Of a stretch of 64,000 nucleotides of DNA, positions 27,979 to 39,677 are shown in pieces. The notes beneath the pieces were generated by a model, which saw only the letters and a program-made list of their open reading frames with translations, had not been told where the DNA came from and did not search any database. The position numbers and the translations under genes are program-made. Source of the stretch: Cladocopium goreaui (Eukaryota > Sar > Dinophyceae > Suessiales > Symbiodiniaceae); assembly GCA_947184155.2 (NCBI GenBank), contig CAMXCT020001377.1, positions 1-64,000 on the forward strand. The letters are read 5' to 3'. Numbering within the stretch: position 1 is the first letter of the stretch; every line of letters begins with the position of its first letter.

Positions 27979-29778
27979 GTGCACTGGTATGCAGCAGGAG
28001 ACACAGTTTCCCCATTTATAATTGTTAGGCTCATCATGCGACACATGCCTGGCTCCAACCAACCCAGATCTCTCCATCAGTTGGGAGCCACAGTTGGCTT
28101 TGTGTGCGAGTGCCAGCTTAGGCATAACAGATCGGGCCGCATGGCTTCGGTAATACCCGCTTTCTGAATGTGCTGTTCCGTCGAGAGCTTAGCTTGTACT
28201 AAGGTTGCCTCTGCCATGAAGCCTAGTGCACGCACTCGCTTTCTCGCAGGCTTTGCCTGACAATCATCGATGGGTGAAGATGCTGTTGTTGTCCCCAGAT
28301 GTAGTCTTGATTAGCCACCCACTCCCCCACCCTTTCCACCAACCAAGGCACTTGAATTCGCTGACTCATCCATAGGTTTTGCCATCCGCAGAGCTTCATT
28401 AGGTGTTGGTGCCTTTTTCTGTCCCTTTCGGTTTGTGGTTACTGTTCCCTGCCTGACGTGACCCTCACTCCCCCTCGGATGTTCCTCCTTGGCGCCTTGG
28501 TCCAGGTTTTACTGGTCCCTCCCTCTGGGTATCGTTGCTTCCGGCGACGGCCTGGTTGCCTTGCCTCTGTGCTTGGAGTGATTGTTGTGCATTGATTTCC
28601 CCTCTTCATTGTGTCTCATGGCACTAAAGGCCTTTGGCCCTGTGTGGGGCTCGTTCCCTCTACACCATGTTTCCGGTGCTGTTGGAGTGCTGTGTGCACC
28701 CTCACTGAGGTATTCATCATAGTATGATCCTTGGCCCCTTTTTTGAACTCCGTTAAGGCACGTTTGTACCCCTTCTGGTGCGGGTGTGTCCCTCTCCCTC
28801 TGTCCTCTGCTGCCTCCTGGCTCCTCTCCTCGCTCCTTCTGTGTGGCCGGTGTCGTTGTGTGTGTTTTGTTTTGGCCTCTCCCCCCTTTTGTGATGTGCT
28901 TTCCCCCATGATGGCAGGGTTCTCTTTGGTGGTTGTTGTGTCATCTGGTTTACCTGTTGCCTGGATACTGAGGTCACCGCTCTACATCATTGCTCTGTCA
29001 TTTCACCTTCACTACATTGGTCTTATCTCTAGTTACTCTGAATTCGTTCGCGGTGGGGCAGATTCCTGTCACCGTCCCCTCCTCTCCGTTTTATCTCTTT
29101 TATGTCTTTCTGCGGTTTTTGGCTGTTTGATTCATGTGGCTTTTTCGTTGGCTGTCTGGGGAGGGCCCTTCTCGCTCTGGTTTGTTTCTGCGATTTCTCC
29201 GGGAGGGGCGGTAGATCCCCGGTAGAGCCATGGACCAGGCTGCACTGCAGTGAGCACTACTGGCGCTGTCCAGTGGTGCTTCCTGCTGTTCAGTCTGGAG
29301 CGCCCTAGTGCAGCAAAGCCTGCCAACATGGATCGGTGCGCTGATGGGACGTTGTGATTCTGCTCATGGCTCACTCTAGGGGAGAGTGGCCCTATGTGAG
29401 ATGCACTGCGAACCTCTGGAACATCTGACTTGCAGCAGTTTTTGCTGGGACGATGACACCTTGTGAATCCTGCTAGTCAATCTGGTGCTGGTACAGCAAA
29501 CCTAGCCACCTCTTCAAGTTTGTGGCTTGAGCTCGATTGCCATGTGCGAGCGGCGCAATTGTGTACAGGTCGCTGAGTAGCAATCTTTCTTTGCTTAAGC
29601 CTCCCCTCTGCACGAGTGTATTCTATTCATCTGCTATGACCTTACGGAGAGGATCCTTTTTTTCTGCGGAGATCTTTCACCATTGGTACCGTTTCAGGTC
29701 CTCTTGGCTTCCTACGATATGACAGCATATGGGATGAATTACAGTTATTGTCCTGCATGACCTACAGGCTGTCAATCC

Positions 29779-29800
29779 CTACCCCCCTTGAGGGGGGTAG
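29779..29800. repeat. Perfect nine-pair stem-loop with TTGA loop
   Basis: CTACCCCCC pairs with GGGGGGTAG around the tetraloop TTGA. It stands alone in a gene-poor stretch. No poly-T follows, so a terminator role is not supported. Confidence 0.45.
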
Positions 29801-30030
29801 TGAGTCACATCACCACTGCGGCAGTATCTTACTACAGAGATTGGACTCCAACTTCACTCATCATCATAGGACCAACTTTGACAATGAGAATGTCAACTGA
29901 TACGAGCTGTACTGTCAGCTATTCCTGCTTTGCCTACCTTTCAGAGAGCTGGAGTGACAGTCACGGTTGTATGGATGATTGGAATCTGGGTCATCGTGTA
30001 CTATATTTTTCGCTCTGCCGCACGTAATTA

Positions 30031-30355
30031 GTTTGCATGTTTTTGATGACGATACAGTGGCTTAGGTCACTGTATTCAAGGCAAATCTCAAGTTGTTTGG
30101 TTTGGTTCTTGTTTGGGCCCGGCCCCGTTCTTTGTTGCTTCGCTGTTTGCTTTATGGCGAAACGCAAATCTGGCTGGGGGATTTGCGGGTCGTTTTGGTT
30201 GCGTTTTCTCTTTGGTTTTTTGTTTGTGTTGATGGGATGATTTGCCCGCGTTTTTGGACCACACGAGTCCTTTTTCTAAATGCTTTTCACCGCTTACGCT
30301 ATTGTAAGGACCGTGCCTAGTGCGAATCGGCCAAACCGGAGGAAAAAAAAAAAGT
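30031..30355 (+). repeat. Structured interspersed repeat A, copy 1
   Basis: Matches the copy at 38,839-39,175. Shared features in order: a hairpin around ATACAGTG/CACTGTAT, a T/G-rich stretch, the block ATCTGGCTGGGGGATTTGCG flanked by self-complementary arms, then TAAGGACCG..GCCT..GCG.ATCGGCCA, and an A-run. The A-rich 3' end suggests a SINE or a LINE 3' tail. This copy is the most diverged. Confidence 0.6.
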
Positions 30356-30689
30356 TTAGTACAGTTGTGGCACGCAGCGTGTAGTGGCTCTTTTTTCTAA
30401 ACTATATTGATCTTTAAAAAATAATTACAACCGAACGCCAGGAAACGGCGAAAATCTGTCTCCGGCCACAGCGCGGAGCGTTTAGTGGGGTACTACACGC
30501 CCAAACGGTCGTATCTAAAAATCGCTGTTTTACCACAGTGCGAAGCGTTTAGTGCCGATTTTGCTGGCAGGCGCAGTATTTGCGCTCTGCGTCGCGCCGA
30601 AATCACAGAGGGTTAGCGTGTAGTGCTGCCAGTTGTGGCACTACACGGCAGGTTTCTGTGCACAAACCTTGGCGGGCGCAGTATTTCAA
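30356..30689. other. Unassigned stretch with repeated TTTAGTG/TGTAGTG words
   Basis: No gene. The words GCGTTTAGTG, GTGTAGTG and CTACACG recur, as do GCGCAGTATTT phrases, and the stretch grades into the minisatellite that follows. Confidence 0.35.
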
Positions 30690-31110
30690 AAGGAAACATG
30701 GCCACCCCACAGCTTAAACCCTGCCGCGGCTGAAGCTGTGAGGTGGCTACGTTTGTTTGTCAAATACTTGCCACGGGCTAAGCTGTGAGGTGGCCATGTT
30801 TGCTTGTCAAAAACTGCCCCTGCCAGGGTTTACGCTGTGTAGTGGCCATGTTAGCTTCTGAATTACTGCGCCTGCCAGCGTTTAAGCTGTCCAAGTTAAG
30901 CTGTGAGGTGGCCATGTTTGTTTGCAATATTTGCCACAGGTTGAGATGTGTGGTTGTTTACTTCTGAAATGCTGCGCTTGCCACGGGTTTAAGCTGTGAT
31001 GTGGCCATGTTTGCTTCTGAAATATTGTGCCTGCGACGGGGTTGTTAGCTGCCAAAGTACTGCGCCTGCCACGGGCTTAAGCTTTTGAGATACTGGGCCT
31101 GCCGCTTTAA
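30690..31110 (+). repeat. Degenerate minisatellite, unit about 55-65 bp
   Basis: Six or seven imperfect copies of a unit containing AAGCTGTGAGGTGGCCATGT, then TTTGCTTCTGAAATACTG, then GCGCCTGCCACGGG. Copies differ in length and by substitutions. It sits just upstream of the decayed RT. Confidence 0.6.
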
Positions 31111-31181
31111 GAGATCTGTTGAATACGCCCCGCTCCCCAGCGGCAATGCTGCGTCAGTGTGAGATGGACTGAAGCTGTCAT

Positions 31182-32993
31182 ATGCTTCTTTACAGCGTTC
31201 CACAGCAGCATTGCCGCCGGGGGTGTGGGGGTTCTGCGCTGCCCGCGCAAAAATTATCGGGGGAAAAAATGCAGGATCACATGGCCGGCAGCGCCGGCTT
31301 TGACGGCTGGACTGCAACTGAGGTTCATGCAATGCTTAAGCATCTCAAACCTTTTGCCAAGGAGCTTTACGAACTCTGGTGTGAAACTTCACTTCTTTGT
31401 GCAACACAACGGGTTGTTGACTCGGAACTTAACTGTTTGCTTTGGCCATGGAAAGTTGTAAGCATTCCCAAAAAGACCCCTTTTGATTCTAGACCCATCA
31501 GCATAGCTAGTGTTTTACTTCGTCTATGGCACAGTTCCCTGCTACGAATTTGCCCACATCCCCCTGAGGGTCAGTGGTGTGGGAAAATCAACACTGCAGT
31601 TACTCATGCAACAGCTAGCTTTTTTGCTGCAGAGCCTGCTCATATCGCCGAGACCGACTTGAGTAAGGCCTTTGACCATTTATGGCCTGCTGTGGCCACG
31701 TCAGCCTTAAAGTATCTTGGTGCACCCAGCACGGTTGTTGGGACTGTCCACCATGCGTGGCATGGACCCAGGGTTTGCACTGTAGCCGGCGACATGGCAG
31801 GCCCAATTTGTCCCATTCGAGGAATTCCCCAAGGCGACCCCATTAGTCCCTTGGCTTTAGGTGCTAGCTTGGGTCCTTGGTCAAAAACGGTCCAGCAGAT
31901 CGATCCTTTAATCAAGGCTTGGGCCTACATGGATGATCGCACGATTGCTATCACACGAGCAGGTAGCAGGGACCTTCTCAGCGCGGCCCTGTCCTTCACC
32001 AGACACTTTGACCAACAGGTGGGTTTCCAAATCAACAGTGACTAAACTCAGGTTTGGTCTTGCAAAGACCACACGCCCACTGACTTCGTCCTTGAACATT
32101 TAGGCATTAAATATAACCCCGCCGATGTCAATTCTCTCATCACACCTAAGGACCCTTTGAAATTTGAAACGGCCATTCAAAGACTCTCCCATTGCCCGGG
32201 GAATATTGATGTAAGAAGTAAACTTGCTATGGCTTTCATTCGCCCCCTTCAAGATTGGGCCTCACCACTGTTCACGCCAGGAACCAGGCAAGATGCCAAG
32301 GCACTGTTTCGTGCAGTGACGCGCGCGAAAGCAACTTGGTGGTGTCAAGCTAGGTTTTGGTGTCAACACATTGACCTCCATCCCAGGTTTGGAATGGCTA
32401 TTGGCGGGTTGTGTAACGCCAGCAGGCTTCTCCAGTACTCATGCCAGCGTTTAACTAACGTAATCAAAAAGCATTGCGCCGTTCTCAAACTCAAACTTGT
32501 TCGCATTAACTCCTCACAAATCGTTGTGCAAACTTGCGATTCAACATTGCAGTGCGGGCAGCAGGCCGGCAACCATGTAGGTGATTTTGACCAGACCACC
32601 ACTCTTGAAGCCACCGATCCTGACGATGTTGATCCTCGTGTCAGACATGCTCTACGGATCAGGGCTCGCAAGCTTGTTCTCCGGGAGATCCAACGCGACA
32701 GGTTTGACTTCGAAGGTGCTGATAAGATTGACTTGGAAATTTATTCACACAAAAAATGGAAGCTTTTTCTTAAATCCCTTTCCACACAGGATAAGAACAC
32801 CTTGATGATCTGGTAATCAGGTGCTATTTCGACACCAACACGTAGATTCTATCGACCCAATAATTCTGACACTCGTGCGGCATGTTTCTTTTGTGATGAG
32901 GCACAGGCCAGCGCCAAACACTTCTTTTGCCATTGTCCGAAGGTTTGCCAGCTTGAGATTGCAACTGCAAAACCAGTGCTCCATCCCACCTGA
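31182..32993 (+). pseudogene. LINE-type reverse transcriptase with two in-frame TAA codons
   Basis: One reading frame runs from the ATG at 31,182 to the TGA at 32,991 with TAA at 32,043-32,045 and 32,814-32,816. RT homology starts near 31,280 (DGWTATEVHAML). Motif A is ETDLSKAFDHLW, motif B RGIPQGDPISPLALG, motif C AYMDDRTI. The first TAA falls where the conserved Lys of motif D is expected (NSD then TQVW). A CCHC motif CFFCDEAQASAKHFFCHC lies after the second stop in the same frame, so the two halves belong together. No endonuclease is visible, so the copy is 5'-truncated or the enzyme lay upstream. It is from a different family than the RT at 7.5 kb, which has YIDD and an altered motif B. 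Confidence 0.75.
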
Positions 32994-33837
32994 TTGGTGG
33001 GAAAACCAACCAAGATGCACCAGCAAATCTGGCTGACTAACTTATTCGAGTGCGCAAACACTCGACATGAGAGTGCAGCGTGCGATCGCTGCCAATCAAT
33101 TAGGCATACATATCGCCAACATAGTTTTTGCAATGAAGAAAGAGCTGAACCTTTAACTTTAACATTAACAGTTCCACACCTAGTAACTTAAAACTTTGCT
33201 GTGGTCACTTGATCTTTCCGAAGCGTTAACCTGTGACATGTGCAAGTGTGGGCATTACACTCCAGCGATGATGAACTTTCCTGGATCTTGCAGGGGCTCT
33301 ACGCTGTGGAGTCAGTTCACCGCTGGTTCCCCCTGCGTCTTAACCCAGAGTCAGGTTGGCGCAGATGAACAACAAAAGAAGAAGAAGAAGGGTTCCGGAG
33401 AAGGTTCCGGAGGTTCCGGGAGGCTTCGGTGCAGGGCCAGGTCAGGTTCAGCAGGGCTCACGGAAACCCAGCTGGGGTGTTTCCAGCGCTTGGCTTCGCA
33501 GCACGCTTCAGAAAGAATTGTGAAAATAAAACGTTGTGGCTGTTGGGGATACCACCGAAGCTTATTAAGCACTATTTTGGCAGACTACATACAGCCCGCA
33601 ACCGTGGAAACAACCTTCCCTCAGCTGAGGCCATGGCGGCCACATGCTATGTTCTTTATTTCGCAAGAGAGACGGAACATCTCGAGGGACGAAAATCTGC
33701 ATGTGCTTTGAAGTTAAGGTCCCACACGGGGCATGTGTCCTCATTTTGGACTGCAGGCTTTCATGAAAGCAATGGATGGCTGGTGATCATCGCCAGCGTT
33801 TTTTGGTTTCAGATCATTCAGTCTTGACGTGTATTAT
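32994..33837. other. No gene recognised
   Basis: Contains a GAA-rich microrepeat followed by several GGTTCCGGA words (about 33,375-33,425). Overlapping short frames on both strands show no motif. Confidence 0.35.
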
Positions 33838-33960
33838 ATAGATTCGGGTCCCCGTGAGCCTCGCTTTGTCCTTACGTTTTGCGTCCGAGGTCCCTGCCTC
33901 GGTGAGCCTCGGAGCGCCTCGAATGCCAACAAACCTGCTTCATCATGGCCCCTAAAACAG
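33838..33960 (+). repeat. Interspersed repeat B, copy 1
   Basis: Shares GTCCCCGTRAGCCTCGCTTT, then TGCGTC, CCTCGG, GAGCCTCG and AGCGCCTCGA in order with 39,678-39,790. Similarity is about 110 nt long and imperfect. The nature of the element is unknown. Confidence 0.5.
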
Positions 33961-34475
33961 GGCCGAAAAAAGTGCTCAAAACATGGCTGCGATAGGGGGA
34001 CCTCGACAGTACTACAAGGCTAAACTGCACGCTGGAGTTCTGTAGGCAGAGAGCAGCTGTACGGTCCATCCATCAACAGCAGTGCGGTCTACTCGTTGGA
34101 GCAAGGGTATAAGGACGTCCATTGGAAGTCGTATACGACCGGTTAGGATGTTGGTTTGAAGTTCAGTCAAACGGCAACGGGTTCCATGGCTCGATGTGCT
34201 TTGACATCATCCTAAGCTAGAAACTACTAGTGAGAACTAGTGTCAATTAAGTAACCCGCGCCCCCCCCATCCCAAACTACATCTTACTCCCACTTCAGTG
34301 CGTAGCAAACCAGTAAAGTGATTTAAATACTCACCACCTTCTCTGGATCAAAGGTGTACTGGCCAACCATGAGTACCCCATGGTGACCAGTGACTCCTCT
34401 GACGTGGGTCTAGGTAGCTTCGGCCTCGGTATCGGTGAGTGGCAACCGTGAGAACCTCACGTTGTCCTCTGATCC
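33961..34475. other. No gene recognised
   Basis: Mixed-composition spacer with one C-run (about 34,261). Nothing supported. Confidence 0.3.
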
Positions 34476-37400
34476 TTATTGGAATTGGATATGCGAATGT
34501 GTGGGGGGGCGTGCTTTTGCGGCTCGTTGGCTGTAGCTTCTGGAGGAACTCGTTGTAGCCTCCGCGGGTGTTATCTCATCGCTTGTGTCCGGCTGGATCA
34601 TCTGGGCAATGACCGGGTGGTTCTTCTTGTCTTGTATGATTGTGGTGAGTGCTTGGATGAACGCATCGGGAGTATTCTCTGACGCCAGTGGCCTATCGAG
34701 TACGATGGCAATGAGCATTTCTCCTCCATCTTTCTTGATGAGGGCGGGCCTGCCGGTCGCTAGTGATCCAGTTTGCGGTGGGTTGCTAGGAGCGCTGGGG
34801 TTCCTAGTGCCGCTAGGAAAGCGCTGTCAGGCAGTGTGGCAGCTGGCACAGCTGAGATGGCCGTTACTGCTCGGCGGATGTCAGTGTCCTGCACCTCGTA
34901 AGAGGTTTGTGTTTTTGGTGCGATGGCATGCTCCGAGTCCGCCCATAGCTGTTTCAGAGTGAAGCCTGGCCTTGGTTCCGTATATAGCACCTACCAATGA
35001 GCCTACATCTCAGACAGAACAGGACCCCATGCACGGCCTTAAACTTGTAGTAAAGAGGAAGCACTGCCTCTCAAAGAACAGCCTGATTCCCAGCGCTAGC
35101 GGAACTGGCCAAGCGAGGTTTGTTCGCCCCGGACTGCAAGCGAGCACAAATCAGCCTGAAGGCTGCCATCGACGTGCCAATGCTCGGAACAATCATTGAA
35201 CAAAACGGAGATGGACTCCTCAAACAATCACATATGAACTGCACGTTCCATTTCTAGCGACCTGGTGGGTTCTGTCCTTGTAGTGCAGGTGCGGAGGCTT
35301 CAACATCACAGACCGAGGCTTCTTTGGTGCTTGGTAGGTTGGCAGGGATGACCAAAACCCGTCAAAGAAGTAGATGCCTGGCAGCGGCGTAATTTCCTGA
35401 TCCGGACCAGCTTGTGCCTAGATGCGTCCCGTGCGTGCATTGTAACAAACCAGATGGCAAACACACATATGCAGGCCGGCTCGTGTGATCGGCAGCGTAT
35501 GCATATAGAATAATTTCGTCAAAAGGAAGCTGCTGTGCAGGGATCCACCTATGGCTGGTCTTCACTTGTGCTTGCAGGTCCTTCAGCCGATCTCCTCTCA
35601 GCCAGCCCATGGTCAGACGCACTAAAATCAAACAGTACCGCACTCTCTTCGGCTGGGTGGTGTCTGGGTCTTGGCGATTGCCAGGGGGGGGACTGACCAT
35701 GAAGGCGCTTCATTTAGGGACCATCTGCGCATTTGTTCGCGGTTCTCCTGCTCCGGATCGGCATGGAAGGTGGGCCAGTCCCAGGTGGTCTCACCTCTTC
35801 TGAGGCCTTGGATGCCATAGGCAAGCGCTGCAAGACTTGTGCCATGCCCATGAGTCCCATCATGTCAAGTGGGGAGGCTAACACGGTCAGGGATTTTGAT
35901 CGTGTAAGTCCGACCGTAATGCGTCCTAGGCAGTCTTCGGTGTCTTCCGTGGGGGAGCCATCTGGGTAGAAACTTCCATTGAGGAAGCGTGTACTTCGTT
36001 GTGCTGCTATAGCAACCTCTGCCGTGCCTCCTGCCGAACTGGCAATGGTTTCCACTCGCAGCGTGCGTACATAATTTTTCTTCAGGGCAGAGCTGTTAAG
36101 GTTGTTCTTGTGGTCCGTGGCTGTGGTCATGACGAAAAGTCCGTTGGCAAAACCTGCATTAGGGGGTAGTCAGAGAGAGAGCCACGAGCGTCTCGACTAC
36201 CGCGACTAGTCCATTGATTCTGGCGTTGGTGTCCCAGAGCACGAATTGGAAGCCTGGGGGTTTGGTAGGGATTCCCCCTGACGCGAAACTGCCCAGTTCC
36301 CAGGTGCTGTTGATGAATCTGCAGAGGTCTGGGTATCTGACTGCAACGACGGAATGGTATGTGACTGGACTGACTCTCGAGCTAGATGGCAACATAAGTC
36401 CCCACGTATGGAATGTCACTTGCCATAGGCAGGAGGGTGACGGCATGTTGCAGTATCCATGCAAGACGGACTAAAGACCTGGGAAAGTTAATGGTTGTAT
36501 CTTCCAAGAGCTGGGGGTCTGCCATGACAGGGAGTTGCGCTCGCTCATTGGGTTGGGCAGCTCGATACTGTGCATTAAGTCCTGGAAGAACCGTGTTCAC
36601 TTCATGGAGGTCTTGTGCTGCTGGCTGTGAGAGTTGGTCAGTCCATAGGTTGCCTAGAACATGGTCGCCGTTGCGCAGCACTAGGCTTAGGATGGCAAGC
36701 CCCTCATTGGAGGAGTTGTCTAGGAGCCTGATCATTGCCTCTGCCAGGTTGGATGGCATGTAGTAGTTCCTGTTGCTGTGCAGTCCGTGTTTCTTGGCCA
36801 GCAGCAGCTGGCGGAACCTTTTGGCATTGGGAGCCGCCTGGGCAATTCCCTCTGGTGTTTGCTGCGAGTCCCCAGTCCACAGGACCAGGGGTTGTTGTTT
36901 GAGCAGGCTAATTACCGCAATCTCACGGTCTGTACCATATTGCTGGCCTTCGTCAATTACTAGGAGGGAGAGGTCCTGCATGAAGCCGCCTAATGTGGAC
37001 CATTGCATGGTCAGGTCTTGGACTATGGTTCCTCCTGTGGCCATAACAAGTTGGCACTTGCTAAGCATCTGTCTTCTTTCTCTCGGATTGATGTCAAATT
37101 TGGTATGGGAATAACTGCTCTTGTTGCGCTCTTGATCTGCGACAAGCCTGCCTATGCGCCCAAGCACCACCGACGGGGGGTCGAGCCATAGGAGCAGGTC
37201 CGCGAAAGAGCGGATGCCGGAATTCTCCTTGCAGATAAAAAGGATTTTCAGGCTATTTGTTGTATCTAGTTCCAGGAGGGCAAGTATGAGGACGGCCATT
37301 GACTTGGATTTGCCTGCACCGAATAACCCTTGGATGCATAGGTCAAGCCGGTTAGTGAGCAGCGCCATGGTGACTGCGCACAACGTGCCAAGTTCCGCGG

Positions 37401-37734
37401 CGAACGAGAGTGTTGTGCTACGTGTCCAGTGGTAGGGTTCGCCCGTGACATGGTAGGGGATGAGAACTAGTCGTAACAATTGCCCGCACAGATACAATAG
37501 GTGCGATCGCTTGTCTCCTTCCATCCTTTCAACAGCAGCTTGAACATTATAGATTCCAAGGCCTAGCTGGTACCTGCAAAGGGGGGTTTGCGCAACCGCT
37601 GTGACTTCGCTGGTGGGCTTGGTGCACCCAAACATCCAGACGTCATGTAGGAGAAACGTAGAGGGCAAGGGGCCTCTGTCGTCCTTTACCGTGGCATCTA
37701 CTGGTTGGAGTCCTTGCCTAAGGTGAGGTACCAC
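34476..37734 (-). pseudogene. Decayed inverted copy of the giant-ORF helicase family
   Basis: Read on the minus strand from 37,734 leftwards, broken frames follow the order of the helicase part of the 20,180-27,754 protein. A 450-codon frame (37,734-36,382) has Walker A GLFGAGKS (about 37,307-37,333), VIDEGQQYGTDREIA (about 36,940) and GDSQQTPEG. The next piece (36,464-36,159) has LPSSSRVSPVTYHSVVAVRYP, matching LPNSSRVSMLTYQAIVAVRYP in the intact gene. A third (36,130-35,714) has VGLTRSK and SPLDMMGLMGMAQV, matching motif VI and SPLDMAGMIGMAQT. A fourth (35,700-35,362) has LYAYAADHTSRPAYVCLP, matching YGYAADGYRSPLWLCAA. Shorter pieces down to 34,476 are less certain. The hydrolase-like N-terminal half is absent. 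Frameshifts and stops separate all the pieces. Confidence 0.75.
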
Positions 37735-37871
37735 TCCTGCAGTTGGTCTTGCGCAAAGAATTCAATGGCAGGCACCGAGAGGAAGGCTACCTCAATGGCT
37801 TTGGGATTGCATTGTCTGTGTATGCGGGTAGTGGGTAGCTCGTTTTTATTCTTCGTTGTCCGCGGCGTGAT

Positions 37872-38098
37872 GGCAATCACTGAAAAAAACACAAAACAAA
37901 CCACAAAGGGCGAAACGCAAATCCCCCAGCCAGATATGCGCTTCGCCATCCAGCAGAGAAACAAAGCAAAAAGCGAACGGGGCAGGGCCCAACAAAAACA
38001 ACCACAACCAAGCTTTGCCATGGACACAGTGGTGAAGAGCCACTGTGTCGCAACTCACAAAAAGATGCACAAACGAATTGGTTGCTGCCCAGAAATGT
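37872..38098 (-). repeat. Structured interspersed repeat A, copy 2 (inverted, 3' part missing)
   Basis: The reverse complement is nearly identical to 38,839-39,065, including both hairpins and the TCTGGCTGGGGGATTTGCG block. The 3' GGACCG...A-run part is absent. Copies 2 and 3 face each other about 740 nt apart. Confidence 0.7.
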
Positions 38099-38838
38099 GA
38101 AACTGCAATTTGGCTGCCAACAATTTACTCTTCCTGCCTGAATCCACCGTTCTATGCACGGCAAACACTCTTCGTCTTGAACTGAACACCTGAGTTTTAT
38201 TTTTCACCACTCTCGTTGCGACGCGGCGTCGCCGTTGTTTGCTTCGAAGTGACTATAGGTGAGTTGTTATACCTTTTCTGCTCGCGCCTTGTGATCTCGG
38301 GGATCCTGGCTGGGGGGATCCCCGGTTTCCGCATGGTGCTGTGTTGCTTCTCTCACCTGCGGGTGTGGCCTTGTGTTTTTTGGTGTTCTCCCCTTTTTGT
38401 TGTTTGCGGCCATACCATGATGAGATGACACAATGTTGTCACCTCTTGCATTAATCTGCCAATGAACTGGAAGCCAGTCATTCCTTTGTGGTTTTGTTTT
38501 TGCTTTGTTTTTGTGTTGTTTTGGTGGGTTGTTTTTGCTTTGGTTGTTTTGTTGTTGATGATGACGGCTTATTGGACTTTGTACAGGTCCTTCACCAGTT
38601 CTCTTTTATGGCCCTCAATAGCAGACGGCCTCGCGAGTTAATTTGAAATTACTGCTTTTGCAATCCCATTGAGCGTGTTAAACGACCTGGCGGAAGCCAT
38701 GAAGGCGTTGGACGGAAAAAAAATTGAACTGAACACCTGAGCAAGAACTTGTGAGAGGACTCTAAGAGGCTAGAATGCAATAGTGTACAGCTAATGCTTT
38801 CCTTTGTTGTCTGTCAGCAACAATAATTACGAAGCGTG
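38099..38838. other. Spacer between opposed repeat-A copies
   Basis: No gene. It holds a T/G-rich low-complexity tract (about 38,487-38,560) and an 18-base direct repeat TTGAACTGAACACCTGAG at about 38,176 and 38,724. Confidence 0.4.
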
Positions 38839-39175
38839 TTTCACTTTTTCTGGGTAGCAACCAATTCGTTTGTGCATCTTTTTTTGAGTTGCGACACAGT
38901 GGCTTTTCACCACTGTGTCCATGGCAAATCTTGGTTGTGGTTGTTTTTGTTGGGCCCTGCCCCGTTCGCTTTTTGCTTTGTTTCTCTGCTGGATGGCGAA
39001 GCGCATATCTGGCTGGGGGATTTGCGTTTCGCCCTTTGTGGTTTGTGTTTTGTTTGTGCTTTTGATTTGCCACATGACCACAGGTGTCTATGTAGATGTT
39101 ATTTTAAACTGCTTCTTCTCATGTAAGGACCGAGCCTCAGAGCGTGATCGGCCATACCGGAGGAAAAAAAAGTGT
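38839..39175 (+). repeat. Structured interspersed repeat A, copy 3 (most complete)
   Basis: Contains a perfect ten-pair hairpin GACACAGTGG/CCACTGTGTC, a second hairpin with arms GGCGAAGCGCA and TGCGTTTCGCC, and a 3' part with TAAGGACCGAGCCTCAGAG, GATCGGCCATACCGG and an A-run. A further partial match to the 3' part lies at about 40,985-41,030. Confidence 0.7.
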
Positions 39176-39403
39176 CGCGAGACCATGGAAAAATTAGAAC
39201 AAAACCCTTAGAGCAAGCTTCGAGGCAGGCTTCGAGAATGGTCCCAGTTCTCGATGTTGACTGTGTCAGCAACGCCCTGCGAAGTTGCAAGCCTCAACAA
39301 TTTCCATCCCAACCTGGGCTGGACCTAAGGGCGTCTCATTCTGCTCTGTTTGGCCTCCTGTCTAGCTGTCATTGTAGCCACGCAAACTTCGAAATTTGCC
39401 TTG

Positions 39404-39630
39404 AACTTGCATCACATGCACATGCTACGTCACGTCTTGGGATGGGTGGGGTGGGGTGTGTTAACGTTGATGTTAACTTGCGTCGCATGCACATGCTACG
39501 TCACGTCCTGGGTTGGGGGTGGGTGGGGTGTGTGTGTTAACGTTGATGTTAACTTGCGTCACATGCACATGCTACGTCACGTCTTGGGTTGGGGGTGGGT
39601 GGGGTGTGTTAACGTTGATGTTAACTCGCA
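39404..39630 (+). repeat. Tandem repeat, three copies of 71-76 bp, G-rich with GTTAAC palindromes
   Basis: Units start at 39,404, 39,475 and 39,551. Each contains CATGCACATGCTACGTCACG, a G-rich run (GGGTTGGGGGTGGGTGGGG type) and GTTAACGTTGATGTTAAC. Low divergence between units indicates a recent array. Confidence 0.75.
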
Positions 39631-39677
39631 GTTGCAACTACAAGTTCAACCTTGCTGGAACAACAATAGTATAATAC

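Larger units (their letters stand above)
27755..30030. other. Gene-poor region, pyrimidine-rich, with one hairpin copy
   Basis: About 2.3 kb without a supported gene. A C/T tract follows the giant ORF, hairpin copy 9 is at 27,960-27,978, and about 28,350-29,200 is T/C/G-rich. Hydrophobic reading frames there (for example 28,731-29,225) follow from base composition. A perfect C-rich stem-loop is at 29,779-29,800. Confidence 0.5.

Noticed and set aside
28731-29225. Hydrophobic 164-codon frame resembling a membrane protein
   Set aside because: The T/C/G-rich base composition alone yields Leu/Ser/Val/Cys-rich translation; no start context or homology.
39404-39630. CRISPR-like array
   Set aside because: Units are direct tandem repeats with no unique spacers, and the genome is eukaryotic.
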